Below, in pieces: positions 53,501 through 64,000 of a DNA stretch of 64,000 nt. The stretch is from Larix kaempferi (taxonomy: Eukaryota; Streptophyta; Pinopsida; Pinales; Pinaceae), in assembly GCA_027924585.1 (NCBI GenBank), contig BSBM01000877.1, positions 1,960,501-2,024,500 of the forward strand, read 5' to 3'. Positions within the stretch are counted from its first letter, which is position 1. Each line of letters begins with the position of its first letter. A model generated the notes under the pieces. It had not been told where the DNA came from and did no database searches. It worked only from the letters and a program-made list of their open reading frames with translations. The position numbers and the translations under genes are program-made.

Positions 53501-54068
53501 AACAAGGGTAAATATATGATTCTTCCTTGATTTCTAGCTTCCAAGTGCAAGAGATCCAATGTTGAATATATGCAAGCTTTAACCAAAGGCCCTTGAATGT
53601 GTAAATCAGTCAATTTTCTTTGTATAATGTTGACTTCTTTGTTGCATCCCTTGTTATAGTGATAGCAAGTGGCAAAGCTTCATTAAAACCATGTGCATCT
53701 TAGAAGGAATATGTTTAAACGTTCTCCTTGAATGAGAGATTATAAGTTCCTTCTCTTTCGTCAAAGGAAACAACTTGGGGTGATCTAGGAGCTAGAATCA
53801 TGTCTAGAGAGTTATTGAGTTAGAAGATTAAACCCACAAGAAGCAAGGATCCAACGCAACTAAATGGGAACCCTAAAACAACAACAAAAGAGGGAGGGGG
53901 AGCTTAGTGGAGGCTAGCAAGTAAGGAAAACCCTAACCATTGTGCACCAAGAAATCAAGAACAACGTTCATATTATGTCTAGGCACATCGGTTATATATA
54001 TATATAATTTAAATTTATATAAATGAAATCTTTTCCATATTTTTACTCTAGAATGTAAAGTTTCATTC

Positions 54069-54102
<34 letters not shown>

Positions 54103-54214
54103 CTTAACTAAATATATGTAATGCCTATAAATAAAATTCTTGCTTGGAACTTAATATTTTGATAAATCCAATAATAAAAGTGAAAATGATCAACATTTGC
54201 GTTTTGTTTTATGT
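50569..54214. other. AT-rich spacer, U4, diverged until about 53.5 kb
   Basis: No gene supported. Differences from the other units include +3 bp at 50821, a longer T run near 51030, an uninterrupted CA tract at 52591-52614 (the others are interrupted by T), and single-base changes near 51690, 51739, 52637, 52763, 52899, 53032, 53063, 53243 and 53509. After that the unit again matches its neighbours. The small frame equivalent to 10211-10405 is not kept in the same form. Confidence 0.6.
51992..52143. repeat. 76-bp tandem duplication, U4
   Basis: Same two copies with the same mismatch, within the diverged island; so the duplication is older than the split of U4 from the rest. Confidence 0.9.
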
Positions 54215-54507
54215 TGGAAATGTGTAAAAAATGTTAGATTTACATATATTAGCTATGAAAATTGCATAATTTGGGTGTCATGGGGTATTTGAGGGTGCTA
54301 AATCTATTTATCGATTCAAAAACACAATTTGAACACTTCGAAATTTGGAAAAATCCAAATTTGGAAGTGTTCATATTGTGTTTTTCCAAATTTCGAAGTG
54401 TTCAAATTCGATAAATAGATTTAGCACCCTCAAATACCCCATAGCACCCAAATTATACAATTTCCATTTGTAATATATGTTATTCTAAGAGTTTTTACAT
54501 ATTTCCA
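54215..54507. mobile_element. Foldback inverted repeat upstream of GLOX copy 4
   Basis: Same element, lying outside the diverged island of U4 and reading as identical to the other copies. Confidence 0.75.
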
Positions 54508-54794
54508 ATCCAACTCTGAACAAAATAGTTAAGCTACACATAATAATACACATTTTTGAGTAAAATAAGAGCTCTTGGAAATGGTTAATTTGTTGCAATC
54601 AATAGTCAGATTTGACGACAAAGACAAAGACATGAATTGGAGAGAGCAATTTTTAACATTACAACAATTTTATTGATATAATTTTTATCAATAGCACCTG
54701 GTAATTGTCAATGAAAGGATTCCATTAACGCAGTTGTCATGAATCCATAGAGGCCTCCCACTGTACAAAGCCCTGCAATGATCTCCTTCGCCAT

Positions 54795-54802
54795 TATATA
54801 AG
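54795..54802 (+). promoter_or_regulatory. TATA box of GLOX copy 4
   Basis: TATATAAG retained upstream of the deletion-bearing copy, so this copy has the same core promoter as the intact ones and may still be transcribed. Confidence 0.7.
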
Positions 54803-54999
54803 ACCATCGTCCTCCTTTTCTCATTCCTCGGAGTGCATAGAGATTCATTCTTGCCTAAGACCAAATCTCTTTTTTTGGTTAAGCATTCATTAAAAATAAT
54901 TCTCTCGTTCTCTATATTCGGAATCGTTGGCTACTTACTTTATACTTTAAAGTTCAAGCCTCTTGTGAGCGTGAAGGAGTTTTAGTGGTAATCCATAAA

Positions 55000-56592
55000 A
55001 TGCAGAGATCTTATGCAATATTGTTAGTCCTGATCGTTACATGCGTAAGCGAGATCGCCACGGTTGGAGGGCAGCAGCTGCCGAATGAGGCGCGGAGCGG
55101 GCGATGGGAGCTTCTAAAGCAAAACGCAGGGCTTTCTGCAATGCACATGACGCTCACGCACACTGGTACTGTTATCATGTACGACCAAACCACGAACGGG
55201 TGCCCAGAAAAAGACATAGCGAGGCCCACGCCGCAAGGTTGCTGGGGGCATTCGGTGGAGTACAATATCGCGAACAATACAGTGAGGCCGCTGCATTTAT
55301 TGACGAACACCTTCTGTTCGTCGGGCGGGTGGCAGGATGGAGAAAAAGTCGTGCGCTACTTCACCCCTTGCGTCGACTCAACCTGCGACTGGATCGAAGC
55401 CAAGACGCCGCTGCTTTCCAAGAGATGGTACGCTTCCAACCAGATCTTGCCCGACGGTCGGGCCATCGTCGTAGGTGGTCGGGCATCGTTTAATTACGAA
55501 TTTATACCCAGAAACCCTTCGGATCCTGAGGCCTTCAAGCTTCCATTCCTGGTGAAGACCAACACGAAGGGCGAAGAGAACAATTTGTATCCCTTTCTGT
55601 ATTTGGTTCCGGACGGCAATCTCTTCATCTTCGCCAACAAGGATTCAATCCTTTTGGACTACAAAAAAAACCAGGTCATCAAAACGTTCCCCACCATGCC
55701 GGGTGGCGGCGCCCGGAACTATCCTTCGTCCGCTTCGTCCGCCATGCTTCCGCTCGAGTCCGCCAATAATTTCCAGAATCTGGAGGTTCTCATCTGCGGA
55801 GGAGCCCCCGATGGAGCTTTCACCGAGGCTGAAAAAGACCACAAATATGTAGAGGCCTTGAAGAGCTGCGGGAGAATGGAGATCACGTCTCAGAATCCAC
55901 AATGGCAGATGGAAAACATGACCGGGCCGAGAGTAATGGGTGACATGCTCATTCTCCCCACGGGCAAGATTCTCATCATCAACGGGGCCCAAAATGGCAC
56001 CGCCGGCTGGGAAAATGGGCGGGTGCCTGCATTGTATCCTGTCCTCTACACGCCCACCGAAGCCATTGGCAAGAGGTTCACAACTCTGGCTCCGGCTAAA
56101 ATCCCGAGAATGTATCATTCCACTGCCCTTGTGCTACCCGACGGGCGGGTTTTAGTAGCCGGGAGCAATCCCCATAAGACTTATAATCTGGCCGCCAAGC
56201 CATTCCCCACAGAGCTGAGAGTGGAAGCCTACATTCCTCCATATCTGCATTCCGTCTACGATTACAAGCGACCAGCCATTGCATATATTTCGACGAGGGA
56301 GATCAAATACGGGTCGAAATTCAATGTCGGTTTCTCTGTTTCGAGCTTTTACAGCAAGGACATACATTTTCATGCATATGCCCCTCCTTTCAACACGCAC
56401 ACTATGTCCATGCACCAGAGAATGCTCTCGCTTGCAGCCACGGAATTTGTCAAGGCCGAGGGAAACAGCACATATTCAGTTTCCATAGCTGCTCCGCCCA
56501 GCCCAGTGGTGGCTCCTTCAGGCTACTACCTGCTCACCGTTGTCAACCAAGATGTTCCCAGCAAGGCCGAATGGATTCGCTTCACCAACTGA
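55000..56592 (+). CDS. GLOX copy 4: in-frame 12-residue deletion variant
   Basis: Encodes 530 residues. A 36-bp deletion at codon 114/115 (about 55327) removes residues 110-121 of the full-length protein, including one N-glycosylation sequon and the strand plus turn after the cofactor cysteine. CGGGCG flanks the lost segment in the intact copies and one copy remains, so slippage or microhomology-mediated deletion is the likely cause. Cys106 stays, now followed directly by GWQDG; the other ligands become Tyr144, Tyr372-His373 and His467. The frame is open to the normal stop and the rest is identical to copies 2 and 3. Losing a propeller strand next to the active site probably impairs folding or activity, so it may be an early pseudogene or an altered enzyme; the sequence alone does not decide. 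Confidence 0.9.
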   Translation: MQRSYAILLVLIVTCVSEIATVGGQQLPNEARSGRWELLKQNAGLSAMHMTLTHTGTVIMYDQTTNGCPEKDIARPTPQGCWGHSVEYNIANNTVRPLHLLTNTFCSSGGWQDGEKVVRYFTPCVDSTCDWIEAKTPLLSKRWYASNQILPDGRAIVVGGRASFNYEFIPRNPSDPEAFKLPFLVKTNTKGEENNLYPFLYLVPDGNLFIFANKDSILLDYKKNQVIKTFPTMPGGGARNYPSSASSAMLPLESANNFQNLEVLICGGAPDGAFTEAEKDHKYVEALKSCGRMEITSQNPQWQMENMTGPRVMGDMLILPTGKILIINGAQNGTAGWENGRVPALYPVLYTPTEAIGKRFTTLAPAKIPRMYHSTALVLPDGRVLVAGSNPHKTYNLAAKPFPTELRVEAYIPPYLHSVYDYKRPAIAYISTREIKYGSKFNVGFSVSSFYSKDIHFHAYAPPFNTHTMSMHQRMLSLAATEFVKAEGNSTYSVSIAAPPSPVVAPSGYYLLTVVNQDVPSKAEWIRFTN

Positions 56593-56855
56593 AAATATCC
56601 GAATATGTCTCTCTGCTCTTCTATCTATAAGCTACTCTACTGTGCTGCTGAGGTGATCATCAAGCGATGGTGAAACTTAAAAAATTCTAACATTTGTATA
56701 TTGAGGTGTTTTTATGTTACAATTTGGGTTGATTAATTGCATGAAGATGAGATGAGATTTATGAGTTACTTATTAAGTGTTTGGGGTGGATTAATTGCAC
56801 CAATATGAGACAAATGTTATTCGGATTGATTTTATGACAATGGTTAGAAATTCGA

Positions 56856-56861
56856 AATAAA
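56856..56861 (+). terminator. Candidate poly(A) signal, GLOX copy 4
   Basis: AATAAA retained upstream of the private 32-bp deletion at about 57033, which therefore should not remove 3' end formation. Confidence 0.35.
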
Positions 56862-58301
56862 CAACCGATGCATGGATAACTAGTTCTATAATATAATAAT
56901 AAAGAGGAGTTCTTTTATAAATAGGCACTTGTGTAAGTGGCATGAAGAAAAATTAACTTATGAGTAGTTCTATAATAACAAAGAATAGCTCTTTTAGAAC
57001 AATTAACTTATAGCTCAAGTAACCTATCAATGTTCAAATAGTTTATGTCATTTTTTTTAATTTGTTATGCTATTGGTTACTTATTTATACACATACATCT
57101 TATATCATCTCCTATTCAAATGTTTTGTATCATCCTTTTTTTCCAGGTCGGAATAAGTACAAAGCATGGAACTACAAATTCATTAAACTTTCAATCATAT
57201 ATTCTTTACCTTTAAAAAATAAATTATATCATTAAAACATTCAAATTTATTAAAATAGAGTTGGTCAAATAAAGATAATTAAAATCATTATTTCTCATAT
57301 ACAAGAGTGAATAAAAGTTAATAATTATTTCTCATCATGTGAAAAATAATAGATAATTAAAATCATTCTCATATACAAGGGTGAACAAGACAATGATTAA
57401 TTTTCATAATGTGTTAATCTGGAAAAATTACAATATATTGATTTGGAGGGATGATTATGAATATTTTCATGATTCGAAATGAATTGAATCAAGATAATGG
57501 TTGGAAAATTATATACCTAAGTTTAATTCCACAATTAATGAGGTTTTAGATAAAACATTAAGGACAACATGCATATGTAAAAGTAAATGAGACAAAAGAG
57601 AGGAAAACCAATATTTAAATAAAAAAGAAAATGAAAATAGGAAAGTCAAAGTTCAATCTGGTAGTCTTCCCATTACTCCAACTCTCATATATCTTCTTGT
57701 AATTGGACTTTCAAAATGTTTGCCAGAGGGGGATGCAGACACAACCTTGTATTTTAGCCAAAGATTACTGAAAAAGAGAACTACCATTAAATGTTGGTTT
57801 TCTAATTTGGGTTTTCAAAATAAAATTACTATATTCATTGTGTGATTGATGTTGTGCTGTAAGAATCTCTTATATGTACTTGTAAAATTGTTCTTATTAA
57901 TTTTAATTGATCCTTATATTTTATGGAAGTTACTCTATTTTGATGAGGGTATTTTAAATTGTGGAAAGATTAATCTCTATTGTAGCATGTAAATTTGATT
58001 AGCGATTTTATTTTCTTTAATAAACAAATAGCACCAAGAGCTATATTTTCCACACCGTTCAGTCATTTCCATGACAGAGTTGTTGCAATATGATCTCATT
58101 CTAATTTCTATTGTAAACAAATCATTTAATTATTTTTTCCTAAATATCCATGTTGGTGAGACTCTCAAACTATGAGGCCTATAGTTTACATATCAATATA
58201 CTCCATCCATAATAAACTTTTAAAAAAAGAGATGAAAATATTCTAACATGTTCGCCATCCTTTAGTGCTTGAATATGTCATTTGTCCATTTTTGAGCTAC
58301 C

Positions 58302-58521
58302 ACTTTTTAAATTGCATCAACTTCTCTTCTTCTTTGTACTTTTTAAATTGCATCAACTTCTCTTCTTCTTTCCCTATAGATGTGATGAAAAGAGTTGAGT
58401 TTAAATTTGTTTCTAACACTTGAATATGGTTAGATATTTCCCTAGCATAGTACATGTTACTTGGATGTGATGTATTGCTAAGTTTGTATGTTACTTGGAT
58501 GTGATGTATGGTTAAGTTTGT
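58302..58521. repeat. 36-bp and 34-bp tandem duplications, U5
   Basis: Same pair of duplications. Confidence 0.85.
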
Positions 58522-60811
58522 ATTGTGCTTAATTTCTTCCATTTCTTGAGTTTGATTAATCGAAGTATATAAAATCGACCTAAAATAATAATCACCTAGG
58601 ATTCAAGCTACCACAAACATAATTTAAAACATAAAATATCACCACTAGAAAAAGCAAAACTATCAATATTCAATATGTTCACTATTTTAGTAAAATATTC
58701 ATGGGAATGCATTATAAATAACAAGCAATACAAATTATTTTAAAAGAATAAGTGAACAAAATTACATACACTTCTATTTCCACCAAATTTCAAATCTAGT
58801 TCAAAAATATAAAGATGACAACCAAGTTTAGAATATTTTCCTAATGTATGGTTGGAGAAGTTTTGGCTTGTGTCATGTTCTTGAAATTTCTACTATATTG
58901 GAATGAGCACAACTTTTGCACATGATGTTATTCTCTCATGGCAATTAATATCATTAAGGAATTGTGTTAGTAAAATGAAGAAACATACATAAACTATAAA
59001 AATCATCCACCCTTTCTCTTTTTTCAATCAATAGAATTCTTCCTCATGGCTTGATTCCTCTTCAAATTCAAGGCGCCTTCTAACTTAAAACAAATTATGG
59101 TTTCCTTCCATGGACAATGTTTTGAAATGTGCACCACCGTCTTTAAAAATATTAATCAATATTAGGGGAGAATAGGTGTCAGATTTGCACTGTCTTACTC
59201 TATTGGCATTCAATTCTAATCCATGTTATCCCTTATCTGCTTAAATCTTGGAAAGTTAAAATAAACATAGATATTTTACATCTCAATATTGAACATCTAC
59301 AAGTTAAATCTAGGTTGAAATTATAGTTAGAAAGTGATGTCAAACATTGTGAAAAACAAAGAAAAGAAAAAAACAAAATTGTAAAACATTAACCAAAATT
59401 AAGTGTATCCACACGGGAGTCACGTTTTAATTTCTCTCCATTCACAAGATATCCCATCTAGAGTAAAATAAGTTACATAATAACATGTCATATGAGTATA
59501 TGCAAATATGCTTTGCATAGTCATTCGAATTGAGTCCTCTTCTTTAATGAACATTTCTTCAAAAACAAAAAATGATATGTCCATTTCAAAATGTTCACAT
59601 ACATAACCCTTCTCCCACATACTAGATTGAATGTCAAGAAATAATTTTAAACGTATACAATCAATTAATGTTGGATTACTATTTGGTAAGCTCATTTTTT
59701 AAGTGTGCGTAACCTGGCTTCTGCAATATGTCCATCCAACCATTTTACTCCTGGGAAGAAAATTATCATACTTATAAAACGAAACTTCTTCCCCCGATGA
59801 TATGGAATTATTTCCCTCATAGAGTATCTATCCTATTTGAGAATGGAAAAAACATATAAAATACTAGTAATACTCTCCATGAGATGTCATTATTCAAAAT
59901 AAAAAATGCACAAACCTACACATGAAAAAATAGAAACCAAACATTGAACATCCATTTACTATGAGGAATTCATATAAAACTAGAAAAAATATTCAATGAT
60001 TATAGAATGAAAAGCCCTTACAATTTAGTCCAATGTGAGGAAAAATTTCTTGAATGTAAATTGACTCTTTGATGTATGTATGTGTGCTCCTACATATGAT
60101 ATTTAAGCGCCCTTCCCACTTGTTCACTCTGTTGGCTAATAGTAAATGATCGTACTACACCTTTCCAATGGGATTTCAAATCATTTAATTCTCTTTTTTT
60201 CTTGGTGGGTAAACAAAGTTGAGGGACCTTTTAGATGTTATGGTATATTCAAGAAACCCATTCAAGTTCCATAAAATATAATTGATCCCAAGCAATCCCG
60301 ACCCTGCCGAACCTAGTCCCAAGCTTGCCACGTTGAAGTCCAAGTAGGATACTTAAACAGAACGCGTACACGTTATATATTACTAAAATGCGTAAACGTT
60401 ATGAGATACTAAACGTGTACGCATTTTTCGAAACATATTTTATGCCTGAAACGGGCCACGCCCATCATCTCCTCTACAACCGCGACAGAGCAGGGGCGGC
60501 GATGGAACGAGTAGTGGTGAACGTGTTTTGAGGGAAAGAGCCCAAATCTTCCACCTTGAGCACCAATTTCTTCAACCTCGGGTGTTTAAATCAAATTCCA
60601 CACTTCTAATTTCTATATTTTTTTATGCCCTCAAATCAATTGAATCCATAATTTTTTAAATTTGTATGCCATAGAAGTAATTTAGACCATAACTTCACAC
60701 ATTTGTATTCCCAAAACAAATTAAAACCCCAATTTAGTCGTAAAAATAAAATCAGTCTCACTAGATGGATATATATACATGAGCATCCTTATGAATCCAA
60801 ATCAATATTCA

Positions 60812-61719
60812 CAAATACCCAAATTTTCTCATGTATATAGCAAGGTTGCTTACAACTAAAAAAAAAAATCAAGTACAATTCATATCTTCCCCAAAATACA
60901 TAAACTAAGATGGTAAATGGACTATAGAGTCCAAAAAGCATCATGCTACAACAAATAATAACATAACAAAATCATTGCCAATATTGGGATTTTATTCATC
61001 AATAGCACCATTTACCCCTCCTTTGGACTCTAACCCTTTCCTATACCCGGAATATCGAAGTTAGTCCTCGAAGGACATTAGTCAACACCTTCTAGTTTTG
61101 ATGAGGCTTCCTATTCCAAGTTTTAAGATAGGGTAGAGAAGTTTCCCATGCTTGATAAATGTTTTCACTTGAGTGAAGGGTGCATTTTGGTTAAGGTCAA
61201 GACAGAGGAGTTCAACAATAGGGTGTACCAACATCAAGAATCCTAGGGAGGTTGATGTGTTTGATTGCATGTCAATCCCATACTATCATACATGATAGAA
61301 TCTAGTGGAAACCTTGCAATCCTAAAAGATTGCAAACTGTTAATTTTGTTGAATTATAAATCCCAAACCACTATAAACAAATATGCAAACTCTCTCGTGT
61401 GTATATAGAAAGAGTGCATACAACTAAAATAAAATCAAGTGAAATCCATATATTCCAAAAATTACATCTAAACAAAGATGCTAAATGGTCTATAGAGTCC
61501 AAAAAACATCACACCACAACAAATAATTACATATATCAAAATCCTTGCCTATATTGGGATTTTGTTCATCAATAGCACCTTGTGCCCCCTACTCTAGGAT
61601 CTATCCCTTTCCTCTACCCGGAATCTCGGAGCTGGTCCTCCAAGGGCATTAGTCAACACCCTATAGTTTTGATGAAACTTCACAATCCAAGCCTAAAAAT
61701 AAGGTAGAGAAGATTCCCA
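60812..61719. repeat. Pair of diverged direct repeats, U5
   Basis: Arms at 60812-61149 and 61378-61719, with U1/U2 alleles. Confidence 0.75.
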
Positions 61720-61976
61720 ATCAACATATACTCTTAGGACATTTAAATTATGTATCTGGAAATTGAAATTAATACACAGATATGACATGAATTTAAGATG
61801 GAAAAATGTTAAATGTTTAGTCTTTAGTGTATAATTTGTTCAGTTTTAAATTTCAAATTATAAATAGTTCATGTTGTTATTTGTTGTACACTAGTTTTAC
61901 ATTTTCCATTACTTAGAGATGTCATTATACCATCTGTATTTTTCTAATGATATTTTTTTTGTATTTATGATTGCAG

Positions 61977-62772
61977 TGGCTATTATGGATCAGAATGCAG
62001 AGATATTGAGAGAGATCACTCATTTGAGAGATATTGGTACAGCTTGGAGGGGTGGAGATGAACTCCACTACTAATTGGCAGCATCACTAGATGCTATTGT
62101 GGATACTATCAGTCGCTCAAACGATGCATTGTACAACATAGAATCATACAGAGAAATAAAACGACAAGAATATGTCGATGGATTGAGTTATAATGAGGTG
62201 AAGAAATTAAAAATAAATAAAGGGCAAAATATTCACTTTTTAGAGTTCCCGGGACAGATGTCGTTCTAGATACTACTAGAGCACATATTTCAATTGAGTG
62301 GTGTTTTTTTCCACCAATCATAGATCACTGGATGGATCGATGGTATATGGTATTTGACATTCCCCCACGCAACAACAGGGAAGTACCACTATACTTCCTT
62401 CGATAACATTATGCTGATTTTGCGATGGGTAAACATGTCAACTATTTCGATATGCTGGGGCCCCAGGGAACTGGCATGGGGATGCCCCAAAATCGTCCCA
62501 ATGATAGGCATAAAGATTCCAATTGACTGATACCTCCACCTCGTAGCCATTTACCGAGTCTAGATGTCCCTCCTGCACATACGATGATACCACGGACACA
62601 GGAGGAATTTTTGACGCTAGCTCAAGTCATTGTATGCCACAGTACAACTATTGACCAGGAAGGGACCCCTTCCTCTGGTGGGGTACAGCCAGCGTCTTCC
62701 GACCGGAGAGGACCATGTACTATTGGGGATAGACTGGCATCCCACGAGCCACAGATTGAGTGTTGCGCGTAA
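61977..62772 (+). pseudogene. Decayed exon of unknown family, U5
   Basis: Matches U1/U2 at all stops and at the frameshift, including the TAA that U4 lacks. Confidence 0.5.
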
Positions 62773-62816
62773 AAGCGAAAACGTATAGCTGGGTGCTTAA
62801 ATATACAAGAGTATAT

Positions 62817-63168
62817 AAATATATATATATATATAATATGATCCTCATCATAGCATCATCCTGATGCATATCATCTGGAGCAACATCATGAAGCTCATCA
62901 TCCATGATCATCCTGATCATACAATGTATCCACCTGATACATATCATCTGGAGAAACATCTTGAAGCTCATCATCTATGATCATCCTAATCATACAGTGT
63001 ATCCACCTGATACATATACAAATCCATGATCCACCTGATCATACAATGTATACACCTGATACATATACAAATACATGATCCACCTGATCATACAATGTAT
63101 CCATCTGATATATATACGAATACATGATCCACATGATCATACAATGTATCCACCTGATACATATAGAG
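62817..63168. repeat. TA microsatellite and 49-bp-period tract, U5
   Basis: Same layout and alleles as U1/U2. Confidence 0.72.
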
Positions 63169-63275
63169 CAGTAACTGGAGCATCGTCCTGATGCTCATCA
63201 CACAACGCTTATATCCACAGCCATGGAAAGGATCCTCCTTCACCATGCTTGGAATGGCTCCTACAAATGTGGCCA

Positions 63276-64000
63276 TCACTTGTTCCTCGAAGTGTCATCA
63301 ATCTAAAGAACACCAAGCCTCTCTCTGAAGTATTCGAACTTCACTTTGGCTAGTGGTTTCATCAACACGTCCACAACCTGCTCATCCGTCGCAACATATG
63401 GGGGCTTCACTAATCCTCTCTGCACCATATCCCTGATATATTGATATTTGATCTCAATGTGCTTCAACCTGTCGTGGAACACAAGGTTCTCAGACAGCTT
63501 CACACAACTCTGGTTGTCAGAAAAGATACCAGTAGCCTCCAACGGGAGATCAAATAGCTCAGATAGTAGCTTCCGAATCCATACTGCCTCACAACTAGCT
63601 GAACAAGATGCAACATACTCTACTTCAACTGTACTCAGTGCTACGCAGGACTACTTCTCGCTAAACCAGGAGATCACACCTAATCCCATACTGAAGTAGC
63701 ACCTCGAAGTGCTCTTCTGCTGAATGGCACTGCCTACCCAATTTGAATCAACAAAACCCTCTAGGTTAAACTTTTTATTCGCATCATACTTGAGCCCATA
63801 ATCAACCGTACCCTTCAGGTACCTCAGAATATGCTTTACAGCAACCCGGTGAACACCTCTGGGATCCGTTAGGAACTGGATCAATGTGTTCACTGCAAAG
63901 AAAATATCTGGTCTCATGTTCGTCAGGTACATCAAGGACCCAATCATCTGACGATACATCGTGGCATCAACCGGCTCAGATGAAGCATCACACAGAAGCT
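63276..64000 (-). pseudogene. Decayed Ty1/copia RNase H, U5, cut by window end
   Basis: Only the RNase H end and the adjoining region are inside the window; TAG stops at 63303 and 63651 match U1/U2. The RT part would lie beyond 64000. Confidence 0.9.

Larger units (their letters stand above)
43116..57423. repeat. Tandem array unit U4 (14,308 bp), most diverged
   Basis: Fourth unit. It is 63-64 bp shorter, mainly from a 36-bp deletion inside GLOX (at 55327) and a 32-bp deletion at about 57033, partly offset by small insertions such as +3 at 50821 and +5 near 56890. Most substitutions relative to the other units lie between about 47.4 and 53.5 kb; the rest of the unit is nearly identical to them. 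Confidence 0.96.
56593..60811. other. GLOX 3' flank and U4/U5 junction spacer
   Basis: No gene supported. It contains a +5 bp expansion of an ATAAT run near 56890 and a 32-bp deletion at about 57033, flanked by TTC in the undeleted units. The remaining junction alleles match the U1/U2 junction. Confidence 0.6.
57424..64000. repeat. Tandem array unit U5 (partial, first 6,577 bp)
   Basis: Fifth unit, truncated by the window end inside the copia pol remnant before any GLOX gene. At every diagnostic site I compared it carries the U1/U2 allele, not that of its neighbours U3/U4. Confidence 0.96.

Noticed and set aside
1-64000. CRISPR-like array or satellite explanation for the regular repetition
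   Set aside because: The period is 14.37 kb, contains genes and has eukaryotic features; no short regular direct repeats with unique spacers.

Overview
The window is nuclear DNA of a land plant. The evidence is a secreted copper-radical oxidase of the plant GLOX type with a TATA box and 5' leader, a decayed Ty1/copia polymerase, a plant-style splice acceptor, and long AT-rich, gene-poor spacers. The species cannot be read from the sequence. The low gene density and old retroelement debris would suit a gymnosperm or fern as well as a large angiosperm genome (weak inference).

The dominant structure is a head-to-tail tandem array. One unit of about 14.37 kb is present about 4.45 times, so nearly everything occurs four or five times. 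With the phase set at base 1, the units are U1 1-14372, U2 14373-28744, U3 28745-43115, U4 43116-57423 and U5 57424-64000 (cut by the window end). Within a unit the order is: AT-rich spacer with small duplications; a pair of diverged ~340-bp direct repeats; a decayed exon of unknown family with a splice acceptor (+ strand); a 49-bp-period tract lying downstream of a decayed copia RT/RNase H on the minus strand; a long AT-rich spacer with a 76-bp duplication and microsatellites; a ~293-bp foldback (MITE-like) element; a TATA-box promoter; and a single-exon GLOX gene on the plus strand.

The only convincing intact genes are the four GLOX copies, starting at the ATGs at 11886, 26258, 40629 and 55000. 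Copies 1-3 encode the same 542-residue protein with all the copper/radical ligands in place. Copy 4 has a clean 36-bp in-frame deletion of 12 residues just after the cysteine of the Tyr-Cys cofactor. The presumed product makes H2O2 in the cell wall or apoplast by oxidising an aldehyde or sugar alcohol, so the array looks like dosage amplification of a secreted H2O2-producing oxidase with one copy diverging.

The units are not equally related along their length. U1 and U2 differ at only a handful of sites. U4 carries an island at about 47.4-53.5 kb with dozens of differences, often the ancestral-looking state, while its GLOX coding sequence is identical to U2/U3 apart from the deletion. U5 matches U1/U2 rather than its neighbours U3/U4. 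This mosaic points to unequal crossing-over or gene conversion, or to an assembly effect that long reads could exclude. I found no CRISPR array, rRNA or tRNA.
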